Shown here piece by piece: positions 15,451 through 23,207 of a stretch of 30,412 nt of DNA. This DNA comes from an uncultured Gluconobacter sp. (GTDB lineage Bacteria > Pseudomonadota > Alphaproteobacteria > Acetobacterales > Acetobacteraceae). Each line of letters opens with the position of its first letter. Position 1 is the stretch's first letter. The stretch spans positions 1-30,412 of the forward strand of contig CALFLO010000109.1 in the NCBI GenBank assembly GCA_937880175.1. Reading direction: 5' to 3'. The translations under genes were made by a program, and so were the position numbers. The notes under the pieces are model-generated. The model was not told the DNA's origin, ran no database searches, and saw only the letters and a program-made list of their open reading frames with translations.

Positions 15451-15947
15451 GCGGACGCTCCGGTGAACAGGTCCGTCATGAGCTGGCGTTCGGCAAGTTC
15501 GCGGGCCGAGACGCCGTCCGCGTCCTTCAGGTCCGGGTTCGCTCCGGCGGCGAGGAGCTTCTTCGCCATGTCTTCGCGGTTGAACATGATGGAGAACATC
15601 AGCGGCGTACGCCCGGCATGGTTGGCATGATCCACCTGCGCGCCATGATCGAGCAGAAGTGTTGCGATGTCGGTCAGGCCCTTGAAGGCCACGCCGGACA
15701 GGGCGCTGGCGCCCTTGAGATCGGTTGCTTCCGTATCGGCGCTGCGGTCCAGCAGCAGGCGCGTGGCATCGGCGTGGCCGTTATAGGTCGCGACGATCAG
15801 GGCGGTGTAGCCGCGGCTGTCGGGCGTATCGATGGCCATGCCGGCATCCAGAAACTGGGTCAGGAGGTCGGTATCGCCTTCACGGGCCGCGTCGATGAAC
15901 AGGGCTGTGATCTGGTCTGACGTGAAAGTGACATTCTGGGCGTTCAT
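15447..15947 (-). CDS. Ankyrin-repeat protein
   Basis: The product (166 residues from ATG 15947) consists of about four ankyrin repeats with typical motifs: DTPDSRGYTALIVATYNGHADATRLLLD, an equivalent unit with GASALSGVAFKGLTDIATLLLDHGA, then GRTPLMFSIMFNREDMAKKLLAAGANPDLKD. Such repeats bind other proteins, and no enzyme domain is present. There is no signal peptide, so it should be cytoplasmic. A GTG at 15959 is an alternative start; ATG is preferred because GGAA lies 8 bases before it. The stop overlaps the hisC start (ATGA). What it binds is unknown. Confidence 0.85.
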   Translation of the reverse strand: MNAQNVTFTSDQITALFIDAAREGDTDLLTQFLDAGMAIDTPDSRGYTALIVATYNGHADATRLLLDRSADTEATDLKGASALSGVAFKGLTDIATLLLDHGAQVDHANHAGRTPLMFSIMFNREDMAKKLLAAGANPDLKDADGVSARELAERQLMTDLFTGASA

Positions 15948-16013
15948 GACGGTTTCCACATGGCGGTGTCCCCGGCGGTCAAACGTCTGGGGAGGGGGAT
16001 GTCTGGAGCAAGG

Positions 16014-17045
16014 TTAGCTTTTTGTGTCAGCGGGCGGAAGGGTGAGGCTCTCCCCGTTGTCCAGTGCCCTGAACGGGCGGCTGTTGGGACGGCTCGCGAA
16101 TTCCAGACGGGTGGGTGGCTCCAGAATGGCTTCGTCAGTGAGCTGGAACGTCCCGAAATGGATGGGGAGCCCCTGTTTTGCCTTGAGTGTATCGAAGGCC
16201 ATGAGAGCTTCTTCGGGCGACATATGGACGCGCCGCATCAGGTCCCGCGGGTCGTAGGCGCCGATGGGCAGGATGGCGAGGTCGATCTCCGGCCAGCGGC
16301 GGTGAATCGCGTCGAAATGCTTCCCCCAGGCCGTGTCGCCGGCGAAAAAGACCGTGTGACCATCGGCTTCGATTGTGAATCCGCCCCAGAGCGCGCGGTT
16401 GGAATCGAAGGGTGTGCGGGCGCTTCCATGCAGTGCTGGCGTGGATGTGATGCGGGCGCCGTCATCGGTCGTGCTCTCCCACCAGTCCAGCTCGGCGATG
16501 CGGGGCAGGGCGGCCTTTTCCAGATGGCGGCGGTTGCCCGGCAGCGAGAGACAGAGCGGGTCATCGCGCTCGGCCAGGGCGCGCAGGCTTGGCAGGTCCA
16601 TGTGGTCGTAATGGCAGTGCGAGACGAGGATGATGTCGATGCGGGGCAGGGCGTTTAGCGCGATGCCGGGTGGCCTCACGCGACGGGGACCGAAACTGCG
16701 GAAGGGGGAGCAGCGTTCGGAGAAAACCGGGTCAGTGATGATCCGCAGAGGCGCGCGTCCTGCGCGGCCGAACTGGAGCAGAACGGTCGCATGACCGACA
16801 AACGTGACGCAGCATTCTCCCGGGGCAGGCGTGGCCTGCATGTAGGATTTCTGCGGTGGCAGGGCATCCGGCCAGCGGGGGCGCAGGCCCATCTGCCAGC
16901 GGAAGATGTTTCCGATCCGCTGGGACGTCGTGCGGGCCGTGCGGCTCTCGTCCGGACGCCAGGCTTCGGGATTGCGGTAATGACGGCCGTCGAAGTGCGG
17001 CAGGTTGTCATCAAGCACAAGAGCGTGTTTCACAATATGGTTCAC
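16014..17045 (-). CDS. Metallo-beta-lactamase-fold hydrolase, NAPE-PLD/UlaG-like
   Basis: The 343-residue product has the metal-binding motif HxHxDH in ILVSHCHYDHMDLPSL, a further metal ligand in VFFAGDTAWGKHF and later His residues (IHFGTFQLTDE). The N-terminal segment HFDGRHYRNP and the VTFVGHATVLLQF strand are typical of the cluster that includes N-acyl-phosphatidylethanolamine phospholipase D and RomA-like proteins. The real substrate cannot be predicted; phosphodiester or lactone hydrolysis is likely from the fold. No ATG is available: the frame opens after a stop with TTG (17048) and GTG (17045), and another GTG at 17033. The gene is divergent from tkt across about 110 bp. Confidence 0.85.
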   Translation of the reverse strand: MNHIVKHALVLDDNLPHFDGRHYRNPEAWRPDESRTARTTSQRIGNIFRWQMGLRPRWPDALPPQKSYMQATPAPGECCVTFVGHATVLLQFGRAGRAPLRIITDPVFSERCSPFRSFGPRRVRPPGIALNALPRIDIILVSHCHYDHMDLPSLRALAERDDPLCLSLPGNRRHLEKAALPRIAELDWWESTTDDGARITSTPALHGSARTPFDSNRALWGGFTIEADGHTVFFAGDTAWGKHFDAIHRRWPEIDLAILPIGAYDPRDLMRRVHMSPEEALMAFDTLKAKQGLPIHFGTFQLTDEAILEPPTRLEFASRPNSRPFRALDNGESLTLPPADTKS

Positions 17046-17063
17046 CAATCAGCCATTGCGTCC

Positions 17064-17079
17064 GACGCGACTTCGCGTC
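17064..17079. promoter_or_regulatory. Inverted repeat between the MBL-fold gene and tkt
   Basis: GACGCG (17064-17069) and CGCGTC (17074-17079) are separated by ACTT, forming a 16-bp dyad in the divergent promoter region, 77 bp before the tkt start. It could be an operator or a small transcript hairpin. I could not assign promoter hexamers. Confidence 0.35.
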
Positions 17080-17155
17080 ATGCCGTGGCAGCAGAATGTG
17101 CGGGGGATATCGTTACGTTTCTTCCCGTCAGTCACAAGCCGGAGACCCCGTTCCG

Positions 17156-19213
17156 ATGAGTACGCTTCCTCAACTCGCCATCAATACGATCCGTACCCTT
17201 TCGATGGAAGGTGTTGAACGCGCCAATTCCGGCCATCCCGGCACGGCCATGGCCCTCGCCCCCGCGATGTACGCGGTGTGGCAGCATGATCTGAACTACG
17301 ATCCGGCCGATCCGTGCTGGCCCGCCCGTGACCGCTTCGTCCTTTCGGTCGGTCATGCGTCGATGCTCCTGTACTCCACCCTGTTCCTGACGGGCGTGAA
17401 GGATATCCAGGACGGCAAGGTCGTTGATGCGCCTTCCCTTACTGTTGAAGACCTGTCGCAGTTCCGTCAGCTGAACTCCAAGACGCCGGGCCATCCGGAA
17501 TACCGCTTTACCGCTGGTGTTGAGACCACGACCGGTCCGCTCGGGCAGGGTTGCGGCAATTCCGTGGGCATGGCGATCGCGCAGAAATGGATGTCCGCGC
17601 GCTATGACCGTCCGGGCTTCAAGCTGTTCGATTACCATGTGACGGTGTTCTGTGGTGATGGCGACATGATGGAAGGCGTGGCTTCCGAAGCCGCTTCCAC
17701 GGCCGGGCATCTTGCACTCGGGAACCTGACCTGGATCTATGATTCGAACCAGATTTCCATTGAAGGCTCGACGGACCTGGCCTTCACGGAAAATGTCGGC
17801 AAGCGCTTTGAAGCCTATGGCTGGCATGTCCAGACGCTGACGGACGGTAACGATGTCGATGCCATTCTTGCAGCGCTGAAGGCGGCGCGTGCGGTCACGG
17901 ATCGCCCGAGCATGATCGTTCTCAAGACAGTCATCGGTTACGGCGCGCCCAAGAAGGCCGGTACGGCGTCCGCGCATGGCGAGCCGCTGGGTGCGGAAGA
18001 GCTCAAGGGTGCGAAGAAGGCCTATGGCTGGCCGGAAGACGCTCCGGACTTCTACGTTCCGGACGGCGTGAAGGAGCATTTCGCCGAAGGTCTCGGCAAG
18101 CGTGGCGCGGAAGCCCATGCGGAATGGCGCGAGCTATTCTCGGCCTACCGTGAAGCACATCCGGAACTCGCGGCTGAAATCGACTGCATCATCGAGCACC
18201 GTCTGCCGGAAGGCTGGGACAAGGATATCCCGACCTTCGACGCCGATGCCAAGGGTGTCGCGTCCCGCGCAAGCTCGGGTCAGGTCCTGAATGCGGTTGC
18301 GAAGAACCTGCCCTGGATGATCGGTGGCTCCGCTGACCTGACGCCGTCCACCAAGACGGACATCAAGGGTGGCGGCTCCTTCCAGCCGGAAAAATGGAAC
18401 GGCACCTATGGCGGCCGGAACCTGCATTTCGGTGTGCGCGAACATGCGATGGGCTCTATCTGCAACGGTATCGCGCTGTCGGGTATCCGGTCTTACGGTT
18501 CGGGCTTCCTGATCTTCTCCGACTACATGAAGGCGCCGATCCGTCTGTCCGCCATCATGGAACTGCCGGTTCTTTATGTCTTCACGCATGACTCCATCGG
18601 CGTGGGCGAAGACGGACCGACGCATCAGCCGATCGAGCAGCTTGCCCAGCTGCGCGCAACGCCGGGCATCATGACGATCCGTCCGTCCGACGCCAACGAA
18701 GTGGCCGAAGCCTGGCGCACGCTGATCCCGATGACGCACAAGCCGGCCGTGCTCGCACTCAGCCGTCAGAACCTGCCGACGCTCGACCGCACGAAATATG
18801 CCTCCGCAGCCGGTCTGGCGAAGGGTGGCTATGTGCTGGCGAGCTGTGAAGGCAAGCCGGACGTGATCCTGATCGCTTCGGGTTCGGAAGTCAGCCTCGT
18901 GGTTTCGGCTTACGAGAAGCTTACGGCAGAAGGCATCAAGGCCCGTGTCGTCTCTATGCCAAGCTTTGACCTGTTCGAAGAGCAGAGCCAGGAATACCGC
19001 GATTCCGTTCTGCCGCCTGACGTAATCGGTCGCGTTGCGGTCGAGCAGGCCGCAGCCTTTGGCTGGGATCGCTACGTCGGCATCGGCGGTGCGATTATCG
19101 CGATGAACACGTTCGGTGCGTCGGCTCCGGCTTCAGCACTTCTCACGAAATTCGGTTTCACGCCGGAAGCAGTCTTTGACGCGGCAAAGCGTCAGGCCCT
19201 GCGCGGCAAGTAA
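17156..19213 (+). CDS. tkt: Transketolase
   Basis: Transketolase moves two-carbon units between sugar phosphates using thiamine diphosphate (TPP) and connects ribose, xylulose, erythrose and fructose phosphates. The 685-residue product starts MSTLPQLAINTIRTLSMEGV; the frame is open further upstream but only this ATG gives a normal N-terminus. Active-site features are SGHPG (His27), GHASMLLYS (His67), the TPP-binding motif that starts at GDGD (167-170) and closes at Asn198, and in the pyrimidine domain GVREHAMGSICNGIALSG with the catalytic Glu. The C-terminal domain has LIASGSEVSLV. It is the first gene of the pentose phosphate operon, 11 bases before tal-pgi. GGAG lies 11 bases before the start, rather far. 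Confidence 0.97.
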   Translation: MSTLPQLAINTIRTLSMEGVERANSGHPGTAMALAPAMYAVWQHDLNYDPADPCWPARDRFVLSVGHASMLLYSTLFLTGVKDIQDGKVVDAPSLTVEDLSQFRQLNSKTPGHPEYRFTAGVETTTGPLGQGCGNSVGMAIAQKWMSARYDRPGFKLFDYHVTVFCGDGDMMEGVASEAASTAGHLALGNLTWIYDSNQISIEGSTDLAFTENVGKRFEAYGWHVQTLTDGNDVDAILAALKAARAVTDRPSMIVLKTVIGYGAPKKAGTASAHGEPLGAEELKGAKKAYGWPEDAPDFYVPDGVKEHFAEGLGKRGAEAHAEWRELFSAYREAHPELAAEIDCIIEHRLPEGWDKDIPTFDADAKGVASRASSGQVLNAVAKNLPWMIGGSADLTPSTKTDIKGGGSFQPEKWNGTYGGRNLHFGVREHAMGSICNGIALSGIRSYGSGFLIFSDYMKAPIRLSAIMELPVLYVFTHDSIGVGEDGPTHQPIEQLAQLRATPGIMTIRPSDANEVAEAWRTLIPMTHKPAVLALSRQNLPTLDRTKYASAAGLAKGGYVLASCEGKPDVILIASGSEVSLVVSAYEKLTAEGIKARVVSMPSFDLFEEQSQEYRDSVLPPDVIGRVAVEQAAAFGWDRYVGIGGAIIAMNTFGASAPASALLTKFGFTPEAVFDAAKRQALRGK

Positions 19214-19224
19214 GGAGAGATCCT

Positions 19225-22098
19225 GTGGCAGACACAATCTCCAATACCGGTCTGAACGAAGTCGGCAGCGTGCTGCGCGACCTTGAGAAATACGGTCAGT
19301 CTCCCTGGCTGGACTTCATCCAGCGCAGCTTCACGGAGGATGGCAGCCTCCGAAAGCTGGTGGACGAGGACGGCCTGCGTGGCGTGACGTCCAACCCGGC
19401 CATCTTCGAGAAGGCCATCGGGCACGGGACGGAATACGATCCGCAGATCCGCAAGCTGCTCGAAGGTGAGGGCCTGTCTCCGGGCGAGTTGTACGAGCAC
19501 CTCGCCATCGACGATATCCGCTCCGCCTGTGCGGTTCTGGATCCGGTGTTCGAAAAGACCAAGGGGCTGGACGGTTATGTCAGCCTTGAAGTCTCGCCCT
19601 ATCTGGCGTTCGACGCACATGGGACCATCACGGAGGCACGCCGTCTGTGGAAAGCAGTCGCGCGTCAGAACCTGATGATCAAGATCCCGGGCACGACCGA
19701 AGGCACGGGTGCCATCCGCGAGGCCATTGCGGACGGCATCAATGTCAACGTGACGCTGCTGTTCTCGCTGGATGCCTACAAGGCCGTTCTGGAAGCCTAT
19801 GTTTCCGGCCTTGAAGCCCGCGTGGCCCGTGGCGAGGAAATCTCGCGCATCTCCAGCGTGGCCTCGTTCTTCGTCAGCCGCATCGACGCCAAGATCGATG
19901 GCGAAATCGACCGTCGTATTGCGGCCGGTGATCCGGAAGCCGAAGCGCTGAAGGCCGTTCGCGGCAAGGTCGCCATCGCCAATGCCAAGATGGCGTATCA
20001 GTATTATCTGGACGTCCGGAACAGCCCGCGCTGGAAGGCGCTGGCTGCAAAGGGGGCGAACCCGCAGCGTCTGCTCTGGGCCAGCACCGGCACCAAGGAC
20101 AAGGCCTATTCCGATGTCCTGTATGTCGAGGAACTGATTGGCCCCGAGACGGTCAACACCATTCCGCCCGCCACGTTCGATGCTTTCCGCGATCACGGCA
20201 AGTCCCGTGCGAGCCTGACGGAAAACGTCGAGGAAGCACGGCATGTGATGGCAGAGGCCGTACGTCTCAAGCTGGATCTGGACGGTGTGACGGCGAAGCT
20301 CGTCAAGGAAGGCTGTGCCGCGTTCAGCGTGTCTTTCGACACCCTGCTGACGGCTGTGGCCACGAAGCGCGAGGCCGTGCTCGGCAGTCGTCTGCTGCGG
20401 GTCAGTGCGGATCTGCCGCCTGATCTGCGCGATGATGTTGCTGGTGCGGAAAAGGACTGGAGCGAGAGCGGCGGTCTTCGCCGGATCTGGAAGAAGGATC
20501 CCTCCGTCTGGACGAATGGTCCGGAAGCCGGCTGGCTGAACTGGCTGACGGTCGTACAGGATCGTCTGTGGCATATCGAGGAGCTGGAAGTTCTGGCCCG
20601 CGATGTCCGCAGTCGCGGCTTCAAGGACATTCTGCTTCTGGGCATGGGCGGTTCGAGCCTCGGCCCAGAGGTTCTGGCCGAGACATTCGGGCAGCGCGAA
20701 GGTTGGCCGAAGCTGCATGTGCTCGACAGCACCGATCCGCAGCAGGTCACGGCGTTCGAGAAGGCCATCGATCCGAAGAACACGCTGTTCATCGTGGCCA
20801 GCAAGTCCGGCGGCACGCTGGAGCCGAACATCCTGTTCGCGCATTTCTGGCAGGTCGCGGGTCAGGCTCTGGGCAAGAAGCCGGGTGACAGCTTCATCGC
20901 CATCACCGATCCGGACTCGCACATGCAGAAAGTGGCCGAGGAAAACGGCTTCTGGCGCATTTTCTACGGCGATCCGAAAATCGGCGGTCGCTATTCGGTC
21001 CTGTCCAATTTCGGTCTTGTCCCGGCTGCCGCGAGCGGCATCGACGTTCGCAAGCTGCTGACAATCACGCGCCTGATGGTGGAATCCTGTGACGGCAGCG
21101 CACCACCTTCGGCCAATCCGGGTGCGGTGCTGGGTCTGATCCTGGGTCATGCCGCACACTGCTTCGGCCGTGACAAGGTGACGATCCTGGCCTCTGACGG
21201 GATTGCCTCACTGGGGGCATGGCTCGAACAGCTTATTGCCGAGAGCACCGGCAAGAAGGGTATCGGCCTCATCCCCATTGATGAGGAAGAACTCGGCGCG
21301 CCGGATGTTTACGGGACGGACCGCATTTTCGTGGACCTCCTGCTGGGCGATGACGTTCCCGACAGCCGCCTTGGCGCCCTGCGCGCCGCTGGTGCGCCCG
21401 TCGTGACCATCCGTCTGGCCGATGCGTCCCAGATCGGGCAGGCGTTCTTCCTGTTCGAGTTCGCGACGGCTGTGGCCGGTGCGGTGCTCGGTATCGATCC
21501 GTTCGATCAGCCGGATGTGGAGTTCAGCAAGCTCGAGACGCGCAAGCTGACCTCGGCCTATGCCGAGACGGGATCGCTGCCGCCGGAAACACCTTTCGCA
21601 AAGGATGGCGCGCTGTCTTTCTATGCGGATGCGAAGAACACGGAAGCCTCTGGAAACAAAGGCGATGCGGTCTCCATCCTCAAGGCGCTCTTTGATCGCG
21701 TGAAGCCGGGTGACTATGTCGGGCTGCTCGCCTATATCAGGCGCGACCAGCAGACACGGGACTGGGCACAGTCCGTCCGCATGGAGCTTCGGGACACGCT
21801 GAAGGTGGCGACAGCCGCCGAATTCGGGCCCCGGTTCCTGCACTCGACGGGGCAGGCCTATAAGGGCGGCCCCGACAGCGGCGTGTTTCTGCAGGTTACG
21901 GCAACGGATGCGGCGGATGTACCGGTTCCGGGCCATGGCTTCAGCTTCAGTGTCGTGAAAGCGGCACAGGCGCGAGGCGATTTCGAGGTGCTCGCGGCCC
22001 GTGGTCGTCGTGCCCTCCGCGTTCATATCGATGGACCGCTGGAGGAAGGGCTGAAGGCTCTGGAAACGGCGATTCACAAAGCACTGGCAGGAGCATAA
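19225..22098 (+). CDS. tal-pgi: Bifunctional transaldolase / glucose-6-phosphate isomerase
   Basis: One continuous frame of 957 residues joins two enzymes. Residues 1 to about 365 are a transaldolase: GVTSNPAIFEKAI, Schiff-base Lys153 in NLMIKIPGT, and NVNVTLLFSLDAY. From about 400 to the end it is a glucose-6-phosphate isomerase: LLLGMGGSSLGPEV (about 470-483) and ASKSGGT (525-531). The transaldolase exchanges three-carbon units; the isomerase interconverts fructose and glucose 6-phosphates, so the fused product returns carbon directly to glucose 6-phosphate. This fusion is known from Gluconobacter and some other bacteria and is no sequencing artefact. The start is GTG 19225, with AAGGAG 8 bases upstream. 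It is followed after 3 bases by gnd. Confidence 0.96.
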   Translation: MADTISNTGLNEVGSVLRDLEKYGQSPWLDFIQRSFTEDGSLRKLVDEDGLRGVTSNPAIFEKAIGHGTEYDPQIRKLLEGEGLSPGELYEHLAIDDIRSACAVLDPVFEKTKGLDGYVSLEVSPYLAFDAHGTITEARRLWKAVARQNLMIKIPGTTEGTGAIREAIADGINVNVTLLFSLDAYKAVLEAYVSGLEARVARGEEISRISSVASFFVSRIDAKIDGEIDRRIAAGDPEAEALKAVRGKVAIANAKMAYQYYLDVRNSPRWKALAAKGANPQRLLWASTGTKDKAYSDVLYVEELIGPETVNTIPPATFDAFRDHGKSRASLTENVEEARHVMAEAVRLKLDLDGVTAKLVKEGCAAFSVSFDTLLTAVATKREAVLGSRLLRVSADLPPDLRDDVAGAEKDWSESGGLRRIWKKDPSVWTNGPEAGWLNWLTVVQDRLWHIEELEVLARDVRSRGFKDILLLGMGGSSLGPEVLAETFGQREGWPKLHVLDSTDPQQVTAFEKAIDPKNTLFIVASKSGGTLEPNILFAHFWQVAGQALGKKPGDSFIAITDPDSHMQKVAEENGFWRIFYGDPKIGGRYSVLSNFGLVPAAASGIDVRKLLTITRLMVESCDGSAPPSANPGAVLGLILGHAAHCFGRDKVTILASDGIASLGAWLEQLIAESTGKKGIGLIPIDEEELGAPDVYGTDRIFVDLLLGDDVPDSRLGALRAAGAPVVTIRLADASQIGQAFFLFEFATAVAGAVLGIDPFDQPDVEFSKLETRKLTSAYAETGSLPPETPFAKDGALSFYADAKNTEASGNKGDAVSILKALFDRVKPGDYVGLLAYIRRDQQTRDWAQSVRMELRDTLKVATAAEFGPRFLHSTGQAYKGGPDSGVFLQVTATDAADVPVPGHGFSFSVVKAAQARGDFEVLAARGRRALRVHIDGPLEEGLKALETAIHKALAGA

Positions 22099-22101
22099 GT
22101 C

Positions 22102-23100
22102 ATGCGGATCGGAATCATCGGACTGGGACGGATGGGCGGCAATATCGCCGTTCGTCTGACCCGCCATGGGCATGATGTCGTCGTGCATGACCGCACGCCG
22201 GAAGTGACCACCTCGGTCGTTGGACGCTGCGAAGCCGGACGTGCAACTCCTGCCGATACGCTGGCCGATATGGCGAAGCTTCTCGAAGGTGACGAGCACC
22301 GCGTGGTGTGGGTCATGCTTCCGGCAGGGCCGATCACCGAAGACTGCGTGCAGCAGTTAGGCGGTCTTCTGGGGCGTGGCGATGTCATCATCGATGGCGG
22401 CAACACTTACTACAAGGACGATGTGCGCCGTTCGGCCGAACTGGCTGAAAAGGGCATCTCCTATGTGGATGTCGGAACCTCGGGCGGTGTCTGGGGTCTG
22501 GAGCGCGGTTACTGCATGATGTTTGGCGGTACGAAAGAGACCGCCGAATACATCGATCCGATCCTCAGCGCGCTTGCGCCGGGCATCGGGGATGTGCAGC
22601 GCACGCCGGGCCGTGACGAAGCAGGTCATGATCCGCGTGCCGAGCAGGGCTATTTGCATTGTGGTCCGGCTGGCTCGGGCCACTTCGTGAAGATGGTCCA
22701 TAACGGCATCGAATACGGCATGATGCAGGCCTTTGCTGAAGGCTTCGATATCATGAAGAGCAAGAACTCCCCGATCCTCGCGGAGAAGGACCGGTTCGAG
22801 CTCAACATGGGTGACATCGCTGAAGTCTGGCGTCGCGGCAGTGTCGTGTCGTCCTGGCTGCTCGATCTGACGGCGGAGGCCCTGACCCGTTCGGAGACAC
22901 TCAACGAGTTCTCCGGCGAAGTTGCGGATTCCGGTGAAGGCCGCTGGACGATCGAGGCTGCCATCGAGGAAGACGTGCCGGCTCCGGTCATGACGGCCGC
23001 GCTGTTCACGCGATTCCGTTCGCGATCGGGCAACAACTTTGCCGAGAAAGTTCTCTCGGCACAGCGTTTCGGTTTCGGCGGACACGTCGAGAAGAAATAA
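22102..23100 (+). CDS. gnd: 6-Phosphogluconate dehydrogenase, decarboxylating, short NAD-type
   Basis: The enzyme oxidises 6-phosphogluconate to ribulose 5-phosphate and CO2. The 332 residues are much fewer than the roughly 470 of the E. coli Gnd and fit the short, often NAD-preferring class. The Rossmann fingerprint GLGRMGGN is at 7-14. Strand 2 ends VVVHDRTPE with Asp30; an acidic residue here usually favours NAD over NADP, though Arg31 follows. Substrate-binding segments VDVGTSGGVWGLERGYCMM and the catalytic KMVHNG (Lys197) are present, as is the C-terminal helical domain. The gene starts 3 bases after tal-pgi. A 107-bp gap with two hairpins follows before the next start. Confidence 0.95.
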   Translation: MRIGIIGLGRMGGNIAVRLTRHGHDVVVHDRTPEVTTSVVGRCEAGRATPADTLADMAKLLEGDEHRVVWVMLPAGPITEDCVQQLGGLLGRGDVIIDGGNTYYKDDVRRSAELAEKGISYVDVGTSGGVWGLERGYCMMFGGTKETAEYIDPILSALAPGIGDVQRTPGRDEAGHDPRAEQGYLHCGPAGSGHFVKMVHNGIEYGMMQAFAEGFDIMKSKNSPILAEKDRFELNMGDIAEVWRRGSVVSSWLLDLTAEALTRSETLNEFSGEVADSGEGRWTIEAAIEEDVPAPVMTAALFTRFRSRSGNNFAEKVLSAQRFGFGGHVEKK

Positions 23101-23126
23101 GCCTGCGCCCCCTCATGGGCAATGAC

Positions 23127-23165
23127 TGGCTGGCAGGTTATGGTTCCGCCATCGCTGACCAGCCA
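23127..23165 (+). repeat. Nested hairpin after gnd
   Basis: TGGCTGG (23127-23133) pairs perfectly with CCAGCCA (23159-23165), and within the loop ATGG pairs with CCAT around TTCCG. There is no T-run directly after it; a second, terminator-like hairpin begins 2 bases downstream. Confidence 0.5.
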
Positions 23166-23166
23166 G

Positions 23167-23195
23167 CCCCCGCAAAAACTCTGACGGGGGTTTTT
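23167..23195 (+). terminator. Terminator or attenuator inside the pentose phosphate operon
   Basis: CCCCCG (23167-23172) pairs with CGGGGG (23185-23190) around a 12-base loop and is followed directly by TTTTT. It lies 13 bases before the start of the HAD gene, so it could reduce expression of the downstream half of the operon. Confidence 0.65.
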
Positions 23196-23207
23196 ACAGG
23201 GGCTTTT

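Noticed and set aside
19192..21159. 655-codon minus-strand frame opposite tal-pgi
   Set aside because: Antisense to a bifunctional enzyme with all motifs intact; composition is typical of a shadow frame.
19225..22098. Tal-Pgi fusion as a frameshift or assembly artefact
   Set aside because: The frame is continuous, the linker is ordinary coding sequence, both active sites are intact and the same fusion is known in related bacteria.
23115..23207. Upstream in-frame extension of the HAD gene
   Set aside because: It would run through both intergenic hairpins and encode a segment foreign to the family; ATG 23208 has a good ribosome site.
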